In this document: piece by piece, positions 35,237 through 44,059 of the stretch
Layout: each line of letters begins with the position of its first letter
Position numbering within the stretch: the stretch's first letter is position 1
NCBI RefSeq assembly: GCF_042432495.1
Contig: NZ_JBHLXC010000012.1
Coordinates: 387,226 to 451,225 of the forward strand
Direction of reading: 5' to 3'
DNA: 64,000 nucleotides
Source of the DNA: Pseudochelatococcus lubricantis
Lineage (GTDB): Bacteria; Pseudomonadota; Alphaproteobacteria; Rhizobiales; Beijerinckiaceae
Translations under genes and position numbers: made by a program
Notes under the pieces: generated by a model
The model's input: the letters and a program-made list of their open reading frames with translations, nothing else
The model's database searches: none
Told to the model about the DNA's origin: nothing

Positions 35237-36678
35237 TACTACAGTTGCGTATTATTCTGTTTTCGATAGTGAGCGACGGCAGCACAGCACTGGTGCTGCC
35301 GTCTCCAGAGTGACCATGCGAGGACAAATGCCTTGCCGATTGGGGGTCCGAGTAGCAATCTGGACAAGAGGTAGCGGATTTCAGGCACGCTCGGCAGAAG
35401 CGCATCCATGGCCATCAGGCGGCCGTTGCGGCCATTGGACTCTTTTCGTTCGGTTTGCCTGAAGCCCGGCCATCGAAAGCGGAACGCCTCAGGTCGGCGG
35501 AAAGCTTTGCCAGGAAGGCCTGCGCGGCCATGACAAGGCTCATGTGTCGGTGCCAGCCATGCCAGGAACGCGCCTCGCAGTGATCGAGGCCAAGCTCATC
35601 TTTGGCGCGCTCGAAGCATTCCTCGATCGTCCAGCGCAAGCCCGCCGCGCCGGCGAGTTCCGCAAGCGACGTATCCTGTGGCGCGAAGACCAGATAATAG
35701 GCCCGCTTGTCAGGTTCCTTCCGGTTGCGGCGGATCAGCAGCCAACGCTCGAAGCCCTCATCGGTGATCCATGGCAATCGCAGACGTGCCCAGTCGTAGA
35801 GCCGCAGCCCCTTAGCGCCTTCTCCGGCTGCAAGCATCGCCCATTCCCGCGCCGGCAGTTCATCGGCGATAGTCTTCGGATCGGCCATGACCAGTCCCTC
35901 ACGGGTGAGGAAGCGCAGATGATGGTTGGAACGCACCGCCAGCACGTAGGGCTGACCGCGCTCTTCCAGCATGCGCCGCAGACCGTAGTCGCCGCCGTAC
36001 AGCGCATCCGCCAGCACCCACCGGCAGGGAACCCGTGCATCGAGCGCGGCGGCGATCATGTCGCGGGCAATTGCAATCTTGGTAGCAAAGGCAATGTCTT
36101 CGGGAACATGCGCCTTCATGCGCCTGTCCTTGTCCTCGGCCCAGGTCCGTGGCAGGTAGAGCCGTCGGTCGATCAGCGTCTGGCCAAGCCGGCTCGCATA
36201 GGTCAGGAACACGCCGATCTGGCTGTTCTCGATGCGCCCGGCCGTGCCGGAATATTGCCGCGCAACCCCGACAGACTGCTCGCCTTTCTTCACAAACCCG
36301 GTCTCGTCGACCACCAGCACGCCATCCGCATCGCCCAGCGCTTCGATAGCGTAGTCACGCACGCGATCGCGCAACGCGTCCGCCGACCACGAGCTGCGCC
36401 CTAGCAGCGATTGCATCCGGTAGGGACGATCAAAGCCTGCCGCCTCCGCCATCAGCCAGCCGGTCTTGCGCGCCGCGCCCGACAGCAAGCCGTCGATGAA
36501 GGCCGCTCCCGTCTCTTGCAATTCGCGGCGGCCGAACGCCGGAAACAGATGCTTCTTCAGAGCCGAAAGCTCACGCTCCCATGCCAACAACGATCCCGAC
36601 CAGTCCGAAACAGCCATCAATGTCCTTCCTTGCTAACCAACAAGGAACTATAATTACTCAAAATACGCAACTGTAGTA
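35237..36678 (-). mobile_element. IS701-family insertion sequence
   Basis: A 1442-bp element with perfect 17-bp inverted ends TACTACAGTTGCGTATT (35237-35253 and 36662-36678). It is flanked by TTAG on both sides (35233-35236 and 36679-36682), the 4-bp YTAR duplication typical of IS701. It inserted exactly at the edge of the MITE. Confidence 0.93.
35415..36617 (-). CDS. IS701-family transposase
   Basis: A 400-residue transposase of the IS701 group. The DDE residues appear in GVLVVDETGFVKKGE, CRWVLADALYGGDYGL and WTIEECFERAKDELGLDHCE. The start ATG 36617 follows GGAAGGA. The gene is full length and undamaged, and with intact ends and target duplication the element appears recent. Confidence 0.93.
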   Translation of the reverse strand: MAVSDWSGSLLAWERELSALKKHLFPAFGRRELQETGAAFIDGLLSGAARKTGWLMAEAAGFDRPYRMQSLLGRSSWSADALRDRVRDYAIEALGDADGVLVVDETGFVKKGEQSVGVARQYSGTAGRIENSQIGVFLTYASRLGQTLIDRRLYLPRTWAEDKDRRMKAHVPEDIAFATKIAIARDMIAAALDARVPCRWVLADALYGGDYGLRRMLEERGQPYVLAVRSNHHLRFLTREGLVMADPKTIADELPAREWAMLAAGEGAKGLRLYDWARLRLPWITDEGFERWLLIRRNRKEPDKRAYYLVFAPQDTSLAELAGAAGLRWTIEECFERAKDELGLDHCEARSWHGWHRHMSLVMAAQAFLAKLSADLRRSAFDGRASGKPNEKSPMAATAA

Positions 36679-36681
36679 TTA

Positions 36682-36843
36682 GAACCCCTAACAAAACCTC
36701 CGGGTTGAGGATGGCCGAGGGATTTTGGTCATCCTGCAAGGAGCCGAACGCAGTCGATGCTGGTTGCATCGGCGAGGATCGGCGACGCAGCAGGTGGCCA
36801 AAATCGCCGGCCAGCCGACCCCGCGAGGTTTTGTTAGGGGTTC
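36682..36843. mobile_element. 162-bp MITE with 19-bp inverted ends
   Basis: GAACCCCTAACAAAACCTC at 36682-36700 is mirrored exactly at 36825-36843. TTA flanks it on both sides (36679-36681 and 36844-36846). The other copy of the host IS3 end (41220-41260, reverse strand) shows the empty site with a single TTA. A 3-bp TNA duplication and these ends suggest mobilisation by an IS5-family (IS427/IS1031-like) transposase. It encodes nothing. Confidence 0.85.
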
Positions 36844-36922
36844 TTAATTGCCGCGGGGCCCTGTCCAAACAAACGAGGCCACCTCTCGCTGCGGTGCATT
36901 CAGAACCATAAATACAAGAACC

Positions 36923-37252
36923 TTATGTTGAGTACGGATCACCCTCAATCTTCATCTGAAGCAAAAGAAATGAAAGGGCCTTGCCATGTCCGTCCAATCC
37001 TAGGCTTGAATTGACGCCGCCTTCCAGAACACCATCCAGAACAAAATTGAAGGCTGCTATATTTGGCAATTCATAGCGCCGCACAGACACAGGATGCCGC
37101 ATTGAAAACAGTTCGGAAACAGCTTTTTCCGTGACCTGATCGCGCAGCAGTTCATAGTCTGCAGGGTCAAAGCAAATAAGGGAAATGTTCGCCCTGTTTC
37201 CTTTATCACCGGCGCGCGCATGGGCGAGGAGATGCAGTTCAACTTCAGGCAT
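36923..37252 (-). CDS. AtuA-associated small protein (AtuA-like ferredoxin-fold domain)
   Basis: A 109-residue protein starting MPEVELHLLAHARAGDKGNR; the segment HARAGDKGNRANISLICFDP is the hallmark of the small partner (often the C-terminal domain) of AtuA-family proteins. It overlaps the AtuA gene by eight bases and is the last gene of a leftward three-gene operon. In other bacteria this domain is fused to AtuA or encoded beside it. A role in the same uncharacterised catabolic step is likely; the reaction is not established. Confidence 0.85.
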   Translation of the reverse strand: MPEVELHLLAHARAGDKGNRANISLICFDPADYELLRDQVTEKAVSELFSMRHPVSVRRYELPNIAAFNFVLDGVLEGGVNSSLGLDGHGKALSFLLLQMKIEGDPYST

Positions 37253-38627
37253 GGTTTGCAGTCTCGTCAAGATATACGGAAGGTTTGACCCGGTTGCGTT
37301 CCAGCAGACAGGATGCACTCCAAAGCCGCGGCATCAGATGGACCCGGATGCCCGCGCCACCCGCGGGCCCCGCACAATAGAGCGCCCTGACCTCATCTAA
37401 AAGTTGCTCAAGAACAGTTTTGTCAAAAGACTGAGCAGTGATACGCACCCGTACATCCCGCGACTGAATATAGTTATGTTCAAGAAAATAACCAGCATTG
37501 TCATTGAATGTGCTGGCAACTCCAATCAGATCACCACGTACTTCCAGCCCGGGCTGACGCTTGGCCAGCCTTGACTTGATAATATCAATGGCAAGACGAC
37601 CGCGGCTTGCCGCATTGGGGCCTGCGTATGATATCTCCCCTTCGGCGAGATATCCTCCGTCGAGACATACAGTGGCTTTCAATGTATCAGTGCGGGGCTT
37701 TCCCTTGGCATCTCTTATATAAACCCGGTTTTCACCCTGCATCGCAATGGATACAGAAGTGATGTCCAGAACAACATCCGGAGTAATATATTCCGACGGA
37801 TCGTGAATTTCATAGAGCATCTGCTCTTTCACGGTTGCGGCATTGACACACCCGCCCGTGCCTTCCGGCTTGGTGATGACAAAGCTGCCATCAGCCCGCA
37901 CCTCCGCGATTGGATAGCCCACCTCCGCAAGATCGGGGACATCTTTCAGGCCTGGATCCGCAAAATAACCGCCTGTCACCTGTGAGCCGCACTCCAGCAG
38001 ATGCCCGACCAGTGTTCCCGATGCCAGCCTGTCCCAGTCATCCATCTGCCAGCCATGGGCGTGAACAAGGGGACCAAGCGCCAGAGAGGGGTCTGACACC
38101 CGCCCGGCGACCACGATATCAGCCCCCATATCAAGGCCATGCGCAATTTCAAGAGCCCCGATATAGGCATTGGCCGAAATAATCTGTGCCTTGCCGTTCA
38201 GATATGTGGCCGCGATCTCACGCCTGGCCAGTTCCTGAGGCGTAAAAATACTGGTCACATCATCGCCTTCAACAATGGCGATACGCACCTTCGGATGCCC
38301 CAGTTCTTCAGCTAGCCTGTGGATGGCGCGGGCGGCAGCACGGGGATTGGCAGCCCCGAAATTGCTGACAATGCGGATACCGGATTTCAGGCAATCCGAC
38401 AGGATGGGGCGCAAAAACCGTTCCACAGCACCAATGCCCGCATCCGGATTCTTCCGCCGCTTTATCTGCGCCAGAGCCAGCGTACGTTCAGCAAGGGTTT
38501 CGAAAATCAGGAAGCGCGGACCATCCAGCTGCGAGAGCGCAGCAACCACCGGTACCGCCGCATCTGTCCTGTCGTCAGCAAAGCCGGCCCCGCATCCGAT
38601 CCTCACAATTGTTTCTGCTGTTTTCAT
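37245..38627 (-). CDS. AtuA-family (DUF1446) acyclic terpene utilisation-like protein
   Basis: A 460-residue protein of the AtuA/DUF1446 family, recognisable from VRIGCGAGFADDRTDAAVPV at the N-terminus, GADIVVAGRVSDPSLALGPL in the middle, and KPEGTGGCVNAATVKEQMLY. AtuA in pseudomonads is required for citronellol/geraniol use, but the family is far broader and mostly uncharacterised. ATG 38627 is used; a GTG at 38639 overlapping the transporter stop is equally possible. It lies between a CitMHS transporter and the small AtuA partner, which suggests uptake and breakdown of a tricarboxylate or related organic acid. Confidence 0.85.
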   Translation of the reverse strand: MKTAETIVRIGCGAGFADDRTDAAVPVVAALSQLDGPRFLIFETLAERTLALAQIKRRKNPDAGIGAVERFLRPILSDCLKSGIRIVSNFGAANPRAAARAIHRLAEELGHPKVRIAIVEGDDVTSIFTPQELARREIAATYLNGKAQIISANAYIGALEIAHGLDMGADIVVAGRVSDPSLALGPLVHAHGWQMDDWDRLASGTLVGHLLECGSQVTGGYFADPGLKDVPDLAEVGYPIAEVRADGSFVITKPEGTGGCVNAATVKEQMLYEIHDPSEYITPDVVLDITSVSIAMQGENRVYIRDAKGKPRTDTLKATVCLDGGYLAEGEISYAGPNAASRGRLAIDIIKSRLAKRQPGLEVRGDLIGVASTFNDNAGYFLEHNYIQSRDVRVRITAQSFDKTVLEQLLDEVRALYCAGPAGGAGIRVHLMPRLWSASCLLERNRVKPSVYLDETANHA

Positions 38628-38628
38628 T

Positions 38629-39921
38629 TCAGATTGCACCCGTAAGAGTGGCCACGATGGTCATGACGGCGGTCGTTGCAAAGGCCCATTTGAAAGTAAA
38701 GCGCTGATGGTCAGCCAGCGTTACCCCCGACAAACCGACAAGAATGAATGTTGAGGCAGTGAGCGGGCTCAGCGGGAAGCCTGTTGTCATCTGTCCCAGA
38801 AGAGCCGCCCGCGCGACATCGATGCCAGAGTACCCCAATGCGTCAGCACTGCTGGTTAGGACGGGTAGCACGCCAAAATAGAAAGCATCCGGTGTGAAAG
38901 CCAGTGAAAGTGGCATACTGGCAACAGCCACGCCTTGCGGCATATATGCGGCAACCTTCTCTGGAATATAGCTGACAAAAGCTTCGGCCATGGCATTGAT
39001 CATGCCTGTTCCACCAAGAATACCTGTGAATATACCTGCTGCAAAGATCATGGACGTTACGACAATCACGCTGTCTGAATGTGCAATCAAACGCTTGCGC
39101 TGATCTTCCCATGCTGGATAGTTCACGACCAGAGCAATACAGAATGCAATAATAAAGATGGTGGCCATGGGCAGAAGGTGCATGAATAGCACCGTGACGA
39201 CTGCCAGTGTCAGCAGCACATTGAACCAGAACAGCTTCGGCCGGAGCGCCTCATCATCATCGGGGTTGGTTGTAACGACAAGAGTTCGAGCGTCAACGCC
39301 ATCCACCTGGCCTAGGCGGCGACGTTCACCCATGCCGATCAGCGCTGCGGCAATGAAAACCCAGCAGATTCCGGCCAGCATTGCAGGAATAAGGGGCGAA
39401 AAAACCACGCCGGAATCGGACTGAAGCAAACTCATGACCCGAGCGGTTGGCCCACCCCATGGCAAAATGTTCATGACGCCTGCGGCGAGGGCCACAACAC
39501 TGGGCAGCACAAGAGGGTTCATGCGCATCGCCCGGTGAACGGGAAGCATGGCCGTGACCGTAATGAGGAATGTTGTTGCGCCATCCCCATCCAGCGCGAC
39601 AAGCATGGCCAACGCGGCCGTGACGAGACACAGGCGCACCGGATCACCGTTAACGAGCCCCGCAAGGCCTCGGATCAGCGGGTTGAAGATGCCCGTTCCC
39701 AGCATCAGGCCAAAATACAGAACGGCAAACATGATCATGATGCCTGTCGGCGCGACACGCACAATGCCGTCCATCATCATTTTGCCAAGGTCCAGTCCGA
39801 AGCCACCAATAAGTCCCGCAATCAGCGGGATCAAAACAAGGCCGACCAGTACGGAGACGCGACCACTTAAGGTCACGGCAAGAAAGGCGACGATTGTCGC
39901 CAACCCCAAAAGCGCGAGCAT
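38629..39921 (-). CDS. CitMHS-family citrate/organic-acid transporter
   Basis: A 430-residue, 11-12 helix inner-membrane protein. ATG 39921 follows an excellent GGAGGAAAC. The family core is DGDGATTFLITVTAMLPVHR and GVMNILPWGGPTARV, with a second inverted half containing SLAFTPDAFYFGVLPVL. CitMHS proteins import metal-citrate complexes with protons. It is the first gene of the operon with the AtuA pair and is divergent from a LysR regulator that probably controls it. Confidence 0.9.
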   Translation of the reverse strand: MLALLGLATIVAFLAVTLSGRVSVLVGLVLIPLIAGLIGGFGLDLGKMMMDGIVRVAPTGIMIMFAVLYFGLMLGTGIFNPLIRGLAGLVNGDPVRLCLVTAALAMLVALDGDGATTFLITVTAMLPVHRAMRMNPLVLPSVVALAAGVMNILPWGGPTARVMSLLQSDSGVVFSPLIPAMLAGICWVFIAAALIGMGERRRLGQVDGVDARTLVVTTNPDDDEALRPKLFWFNVLLTLAVVTVLFMHLLPMATIFIIAFCIALVVNYPAWEDQRKRLIAHSDSVIVVTSMIFAAGIFTGILGGTGMINAMAEAFVSYIPEKVAAYMPQGVAVASMPLSLAFTPDAFYFGVLPVLTSSADALGYSGIDVARAALLGQMTTGFPLSPLTASTFILVGLSGVTLADHQRFTFKWAFATTAVMTIVATLTGAI

Positions 39922-40023
39922 GTTTCCTCCATGCGGAGCCGACTTTGCGCAGCTCCTTATCTTTGGTGCAGGATGGCAGGAGGCTGGTTGTATAGAAAAT
40001 GAATAATTGCTATAAATCAATGC

Positions 40024-40926
40024 ATGAACCGCATAGATATCGCACCCTTTGAATTCCAGCTTTTCCTGGAAGTCGCGGCCAGCAGGAACTTCAGCCGTGC
40101 GGCGGAGATGTGCGGCCTCTCGCAACCGGCCGTGAGCCGTGCAATCGTGCGGCTTGAGCAGCGCCTGAATGTGCGACTGTTTGACCGGACCAGCCGGCAG
40201 ATTGTGCTCACCCCTCATGGTGAGGCGTTTCTGCCAATAGCCCGTCGCGTTATACATGACCTGACTGTATCTCTTGACGAATTGCGCAGCTATGTTTCAA
40301 GTGTTGTTGGTCATGTTTCCATTGCTGCGCTGCCATCACTCGCCTTCAGCTTTCTTCCTGATGTTATAAGTGGATTCCATAAAGATTTTCCAGCAGTAAC
40401 AATTGAAATACTGGATACATTCAAGCAAAATGTCGCCTCTGCCGTTGCGAAGGGAGAGGTCGATTTTGGGATTTCAGCAGAACTGGATGAGACGGAGCCG
40501 CATCTGGAATACAGGCATCTGAAAACAGACAGGTTCAGGGCTGTTGTACAGCTTGGGCACCCGCTGGCAAAAAGAAAATCCATTACATGGGATGAGTTGC
40601 TCAATCATCCCTTCATCGCCATGCGTGAAAGAACCAGCGTACGGTCTCTTACGGACAGAGTATTCCAGAATATTAATCCAGAGAAACGTCCTGTTCTTGA
40701 AACATCTCACCCCTCGACAGCCGGGGCAATGATTGCTGCGGGACTGGGGGTGACCGCCCTGCCTGACCTGACATTGCCACTTGTTGCACACAGACAGCTT
40801 AAAATAATTGATCTTCAAGGCCCCATACTAGAGAGACGCATCAGCATCATTTCCCGGCGCAACCGAACTCTGCCGCACCTTGCAGGCATGCTCTACAATC
40901 GGTTCTTGAAATCAGATGACACATGA
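40024..40926 (+). CDS. LysR-family transcriptional regulator
   Basis: A 300-residue LysR protein. The winged helix-turn-helix spans residues 8-66 (FLEVAASRNFSRAAEMCGLS through RLFDRTSR). The substrate-binding domain follows from about residue 90. It is divergent from the CitMHS-AtuA operon, with 102 bases between the starts, the standard layout for a LysR activator of the neighbouring catabolic genes. The region is visibly more AT-rich than its surroundings, as if acquired from another host. Confidence 0.9.
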   Translation: MNRIDIAPFEFQLFLEVAASRNFSRAAEMCGLSQPAVSRAIVRLEQRLNVRLFDRTSRQIVLTPHGEAFLPIARRVIHDLTVSLDELRSYVSSVVGHVSIAALPSLAFSFLPDVISGFHKDFPAVTIEILDTFKQNVASAVAKGEVDFGISAELDETEPHLEYRHLKTDRFRAVVQLGHPLAKRKSITWDELLNHPFIAMRERTSVRSLTDRVFQNINPEKRPVLETSHPSTAGAMIAAGLGVTALPDLTLPLVAHRQLKIIDLQGPILERRISIISRRNRTLPHLAGMLYNRFLKSDDT

Positions 40927-41219
40927 AAGAATCCGGGAAGTATATAAAAATGCTAGAGTATAGAATTTATTATAAATATTTAATATGATCTATATCAAAC
41001 CTGGATCGGTGATTTGTCCAAATGACCAATCTCACATGTAGCAGGCCCACTCCTATCCTTGCCATTAAATGATGCAGGGAACAATCAATAGAGGATAGGG
41101 GGCATCCGCTCATGATCGTCTCCGCTGCCTGATCTTCTGTTAGCGTCCGTGACCGGCGTATCCTCAGCGGCATCATTCATGTGCTTCGGTGCGACTGTCG
41201 CTGGTGCGAGAGCTGGCTC
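40927..41219. other. AT-rich spacer after the LysR gene
   Basis: About 290 bases with no gene. The first 60 bases are very AT-rich. The stretch ends where the reverse-strand IS3 remnant begins. No terminator hairpin is evident. Confidence 0.4.
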
Positions 41220-41501
41220 CGTTTGTTTGGACAGCGCCCCGCGGCAATTAAGTGGATACCTGCCGGGTTATGCTGCTTGCAGGGCTTGGTGATTTTTGTC
41301 GCGGCGGCGGGCGGGCGGGCGTAGCCCGACCAGAGCTGCGACAAAAATCGCTGGTGGTGATCATGCGGCCGCCGCCTGCGCTTGCGCGCCGAAGTAAGCC
41401 TCGTCGGGCGTGCGACCGTCAAGGCTCGAATGCGGGCTGCCTTCATTGTAAAAGGCCAGATATCAGCCGATCGAGGCGCGTGCTTCGGAAACACAGGCAT
41501 A
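41220..41501 (-). pseudogene. Second copy of the IS3-family transposase 3' end
   Basis: Reverse-strand sequence nearly identical to 35080-35230 and 36847-36875: it encodes the same YLAFYNEGSPHSSLDGRTPD end and shares the in-frame TGA (41463-41465). It differs by about 88 extra bases containing a 12-bp inverted repeat GATTTTTGTCGC (41291-41302 and 41338-41349). The IS end faces the catabolic cassette. Confidence 0.75.
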
Positions 41502-41805
41502 CCGTGACCGCACGCTCGATACAAGGCTTGGCTCGCTCAACCTGAAGATCCCCAAGCTGCGCACCGGCACCTACTTCCCCGGCTTCCTGGAGCCGCGCAA
41601 AACTGTCGAGAAGGCGTTGGTGGCGGTGATCCAGGAGGCATGGATCGCCCCGGCGTCAGCACCCGGCGTGTCGACGAACTGGTTCAGGCCATGGGTATGA
41701 CCGGCATCTCCAAATCCTCGGTCTCGAAGCTGTGCAAGGACATCGATGAACGCGTCAACGCCTTCCTCAAGCGCCCGCTCACCGGCGACTGGCCGTATCT
41801 GTGAG
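41502..41805 (+). pseudogene. IS256-family transposase, N-terminal fragment
   Basis: Encodes YRDRTLDTRLGSLNLKIPKL and TYFPGFLEPRKTVEKALVAV, the conserved N-terminal part of IS256/Mutator transposases. A frameshift near 41640 moves the continuation (STRRVDELVQAMGMTGISKS) to the next frame, which stops after GDWPYL. The catalytic middle of the gene is gone. The matching C-terminal half lies at 42287-42754. Confidence 0.75.
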
Positions 41806-41806
41806 G

Positions 41807-41946
41807 ATACCGCGACCACGCACATGTACGTGGAGGCCGACCTCTCCATGAAGGAGCAGGCACTCGGAAAGTTGCGGCCTCAGCAAGCAAAGCTCGGACG
41901 CTACCGACCGCCCGACCAATTGATGCGCTTCCTGGAGGCGCTTTGA
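41807..41946 (+). pseudogene. C-terminal fragment of a tyrosine recombinase
   Basis: The frame reads TTHMYVEADLSMKEQALGKL and ends RRPPDQLMRFLEAL-like sequence (PPDQLMRFLEAL) before a stop at 41944. This is the tail after the catalytic tyrosine (in HMYV) of integrases found in three-recombinase elements. Only 46 codons remain. Confidence 0.6.
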
Positions 41947-42030
41947 TTATGTCAAGCTCAACGAGGCGGAAACCCCAGCTGTCGGCGTCCGCCTCGGCCA
42001 ACTGCGCATAATCCGGCGCTTAACATAATT

Positions 42031-42058
42031 CCTGTTATGCAAACCTCTGCATAACAGG
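42031..42058. repeat. Inverted repeat CCTGTTATGC-8-GCATAACAGG
   Basis: Perfect 10-bp arms about 85 bases after the integrase fragment. It may be the end of the element to which that integrase belonged. Related half-copies (GCATAAT, ACATAATT) occur 10-25 bases upstream. The IS66 fragment begins at its right arm. Confidence 0.55.
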
Positions 42059-42286
42059 AAGAATGCGCTCTTTGCCGGCAACGAGGTCGGCGCCGAGAAC
42101 TGGGCCATGCTCGCCTCGCTCGTCGCCACCTGCAAGATGGCCGACGTGAACCCGGTCGACTATCTCGCTGCCACCCTTCGCGCTATCCTTGATGGCCACC
42201 TGCAGAGCCGCATCGAAGATGCTCACGCCGTGGCACTTCAATCAGATGTCAACCCTCGCCGCATAGGGGAACGACGTAGCGCTTAC
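42056..42286 (+). pseudogene. IS66-family TnpC C-terminal fragment and right end
   Basis: Encodes RKNALFAGNEVGAENWAMLA and PVDYLAATLRAILDGHLQSR, the conserved C-terminus of IS66 TnpC. After a one-base frame change the usual TPWHFNQMSTLAA follows and stops at 42266. The IS ends with GTAGCGCTTAC at 42276-42286, matching IS66 termini. It is inserted in IS256 just before the codons for VHFMRN. Confidence 0.75.
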
Positions 42287-42754
42287 GTTCATTTCATGCG
42301 CAATGCACTCGCATACGTGCCCAAGGGACAGAGCACCGTGGTCGCCGCCGCCATCCGCCAGGTCTTCCTCCAGCCCGATCATGCCGCCGCAACCCAGGTC
42401 TGGCGACAGGTCGCCGACCAACTGCGCGGCCGCTGGCCAAAACTGGGAACATGCATGGACGAAGCCGAGCACGACGTTCTCGCCTACATGACATTCCCCG
42501 AGCAGCACCGGGTGAAGCTGCACAGCACGAACCTACTCGAACGGTTGAACAAGGAGGTGAAGCGGCGCGCTGATGTCGTCGGCATCTTCCCCAACGAGGA
42601 CAGCATCAGCCGCCTCGTCGGCGCCGTTCTTCTCGCGCAGAACGACGAGTGGCAGCTCCAGCACCGATACATGCAGATCGAGGGAATGGCCGCTCTCGCA
42701 GCGCCGCAAAGCGAGGACGGCCAACTACTACAGATTACACCAAAGGCTGCCTGA
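42287..42754 (+). pseudogene. IS256-family transposase, C-terminal fragment
   Basis: Starts VHFMRNALAYVPKGQSTVVA and contains the conserved HSTNLLERLNKEVKRRADVV and GIFPNEDSISRLVGAVLLAQ of IS256 transposases, to a stop at 42754. The right IS end follows (ACAGAATTACACCATCTTGA near 42779). An open frame from 42107 artificially fuses it to the IS66 fragment. Non-functional. Confidence 0.8.
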
Positions 42755-42866
42755 AAGATGCAGCCCGGTGACCACACACAGAATTACACCATCTTGACGG
42801 ACGTGACCGTTTCATCTGTCTTTCTGCGGTATTGTTGTGGGCAGGCTTTTTAGGCCCGCCTACGCC

Positions 42867-43286
42867 TCAATCCGCCGAAAGCGGATGGTCCGACAAAGCC
42901 CAGCCTTCTATGACGCGCGCGCCTATAGGCTGCGGATTGTCCTTCCACTGCACGAATTCCATGGTCATCTGGTTGATGACTTCTCCGGTCGTCCGGTCAG
43001 TGATCCGAACCGCATAGCGAATCGCCCCCCAATCATTCTCGATGACCATATTTTTGACCTCTCCGATCTTGATGTCATACTTGGACATCATTGCCGACAT
43101 CAGGTCTTTGTATTCTTGCAGGGTCAGGCGATTGCTGTTGACATTATAGTGCGCATCCGGCTCGTAAAGCGTATCGCACCACTCCAGCCAGTCTTCATAG
43201 CTGTCGTTGAAGTGACTGCGAAGCCCCTCAGTAAAACGATCCTTGATCTGCTCCTGAAAGGACATTTCATCCTTGCTATCAGTCAT
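42867..43286 (-). CDS. NTF2-like/SnoaL-like small protein
   Basis: A 139-residue protein starting MTDSKDEMSFQEQIKDRFTE after an AGGGA site. The cone-shaped NTF2 fold is suggested by WLEWCDTLYEPDAHYNVNSN near the N-terminus and by the C-terminal strands (AVRITDRTTGEVINQMTMEF, VQWKDNPQPIGARVIEGW). Members are small-molecule isomerases, hydrolases or ring-hydroxylating dioxygenase subunits; which one cannot be told. It is divergent from a TetR regulator 92 bases away that likely represses it. Confidence 0.72.
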   Translation of the reverse strand: MTDSKDEMSFQEQIKDRFTEGLRSHFNDSYEDWLEWCDTLYEPDAHYNVNSNRLTLQEYKDLMSAMMSKYDIKIGEVKNMVIENDWGAIRYAVRITDRTTGEVINQMTMEFVQWKDNPQPIGARVIEGWALSDHPLSAD

Positions 43287-43378
43287 GTCGATATCCCTAA
43301 AAACAGGAGGGGGTTCCCAGCCATGAGGGGATGCTATTATAAGTGGGGATTGTTGTCCATATGTGGCGGTTCTAGGGA

Positions 43379-44059
43379 ATGAAGAGCACACCCAAACCTG
43401 AGCCAGGGCTGCGCGCGGATGCCGCAGACAACCGTCGCCGCCTGATCGAGGCGGCGCGAAGCGCCTTCGCAGAACGAGGCCTTGACGCCCCGCTCGACGC
43501 GATCGCCCGAAGCGCCGGCGTCGGAAACGCAACCCTGTACCGACGGTTCCCAACGCGCAACGATCTCGTTGCCGCGGTGTTCAGCGAGCGGCTCATCGAA
43601 TACGCCGAGACAGCCGAGGCGGCCCTTGATGATCCCGATCCGTGGGCCGGTTTCTGTAGCTATGTGGAGCGGGTCTGCGAGTTGCAGGCCGCAGATGCTG
43701 GCGCGGCCGAGGTGCTGGCGACGACCTTCCCCAATGTCCCCGGTATCGAGTTATATCGTGCGCGCGCCTATGAGGCGTTCTCCTGCCTGGTCCATCGTGC
43801 CCAGGCGGCCGGGCAGCTTCGTTCAGACTTCGCGATGGAAGACTTCCTGATTCTGATGCTGGCCAACGTCGGCATCGTACAGGGCCTGGGAGCATTGGCC
43901 GCACCAGCCATGAAACGGTTCTCTGCGATATTCCTGGCTGGCCTCCGCGCCGAGGTGGAGGCTACCCTTCCACCGCCGATCAAGTCGAACGAGCTTTCCG
44001 GCCAATTGCGCTCCCGTATTCAAGGCAAGGCGCAGTCGGGTGCGGCTCGCCCTGACTGA
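43379..44059 (+). CDS. TetR-family transcriptional regulator
   Basis: A 226-residue TetR protein. The helix-turn-helix lies at about residues 18-62 (RRRLIEAARSAFAERGLDAP to YRRFPTRNDLVAAV). The C-terminal domain resembles the SbtR-like TetR_C class. It is divergent from the NTF2-like gene; the 92-base intergenic region should hold shared operators, although no strong palindrome stands out. About 275 bases after it hold no gene. Confidence 0.85.
   Translation: MKSTPKPEPGLRADAADNRRRLIEAARSAFAERGLDAPLDAIARSAGVGNATLYRRFPTRNDLVAAVFSERLIEYAETAEAALDDPDPWAGFCSYVERVCELQAADAGAAEVLATTFPNVPGIELYRARAYEAFSCLVHRAQAAGQLRSDFAMEDFLILMLANVGIVQGLGALAAPAMKRFSAIFLAGLRAEVEATLPPPIKSNELSGQLRSRIQGKAQSGAARPD

Noticed and set aside
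41291..41349. Hairpin GATTTTTGTCGC / GCGACAAAAATC as a terminator or small RNA
   Set aside because: It lies in an insertion within the IS3 remnant and is absent from the other copy. It is better explained as mobile or IS-end sequence.
42107..42754. A 215-residue protein from 42107
   Set aside because: It is an accidental fusion of an IS66 TnpC fragment and an IS256 fragment with the IS66 terminus in between.
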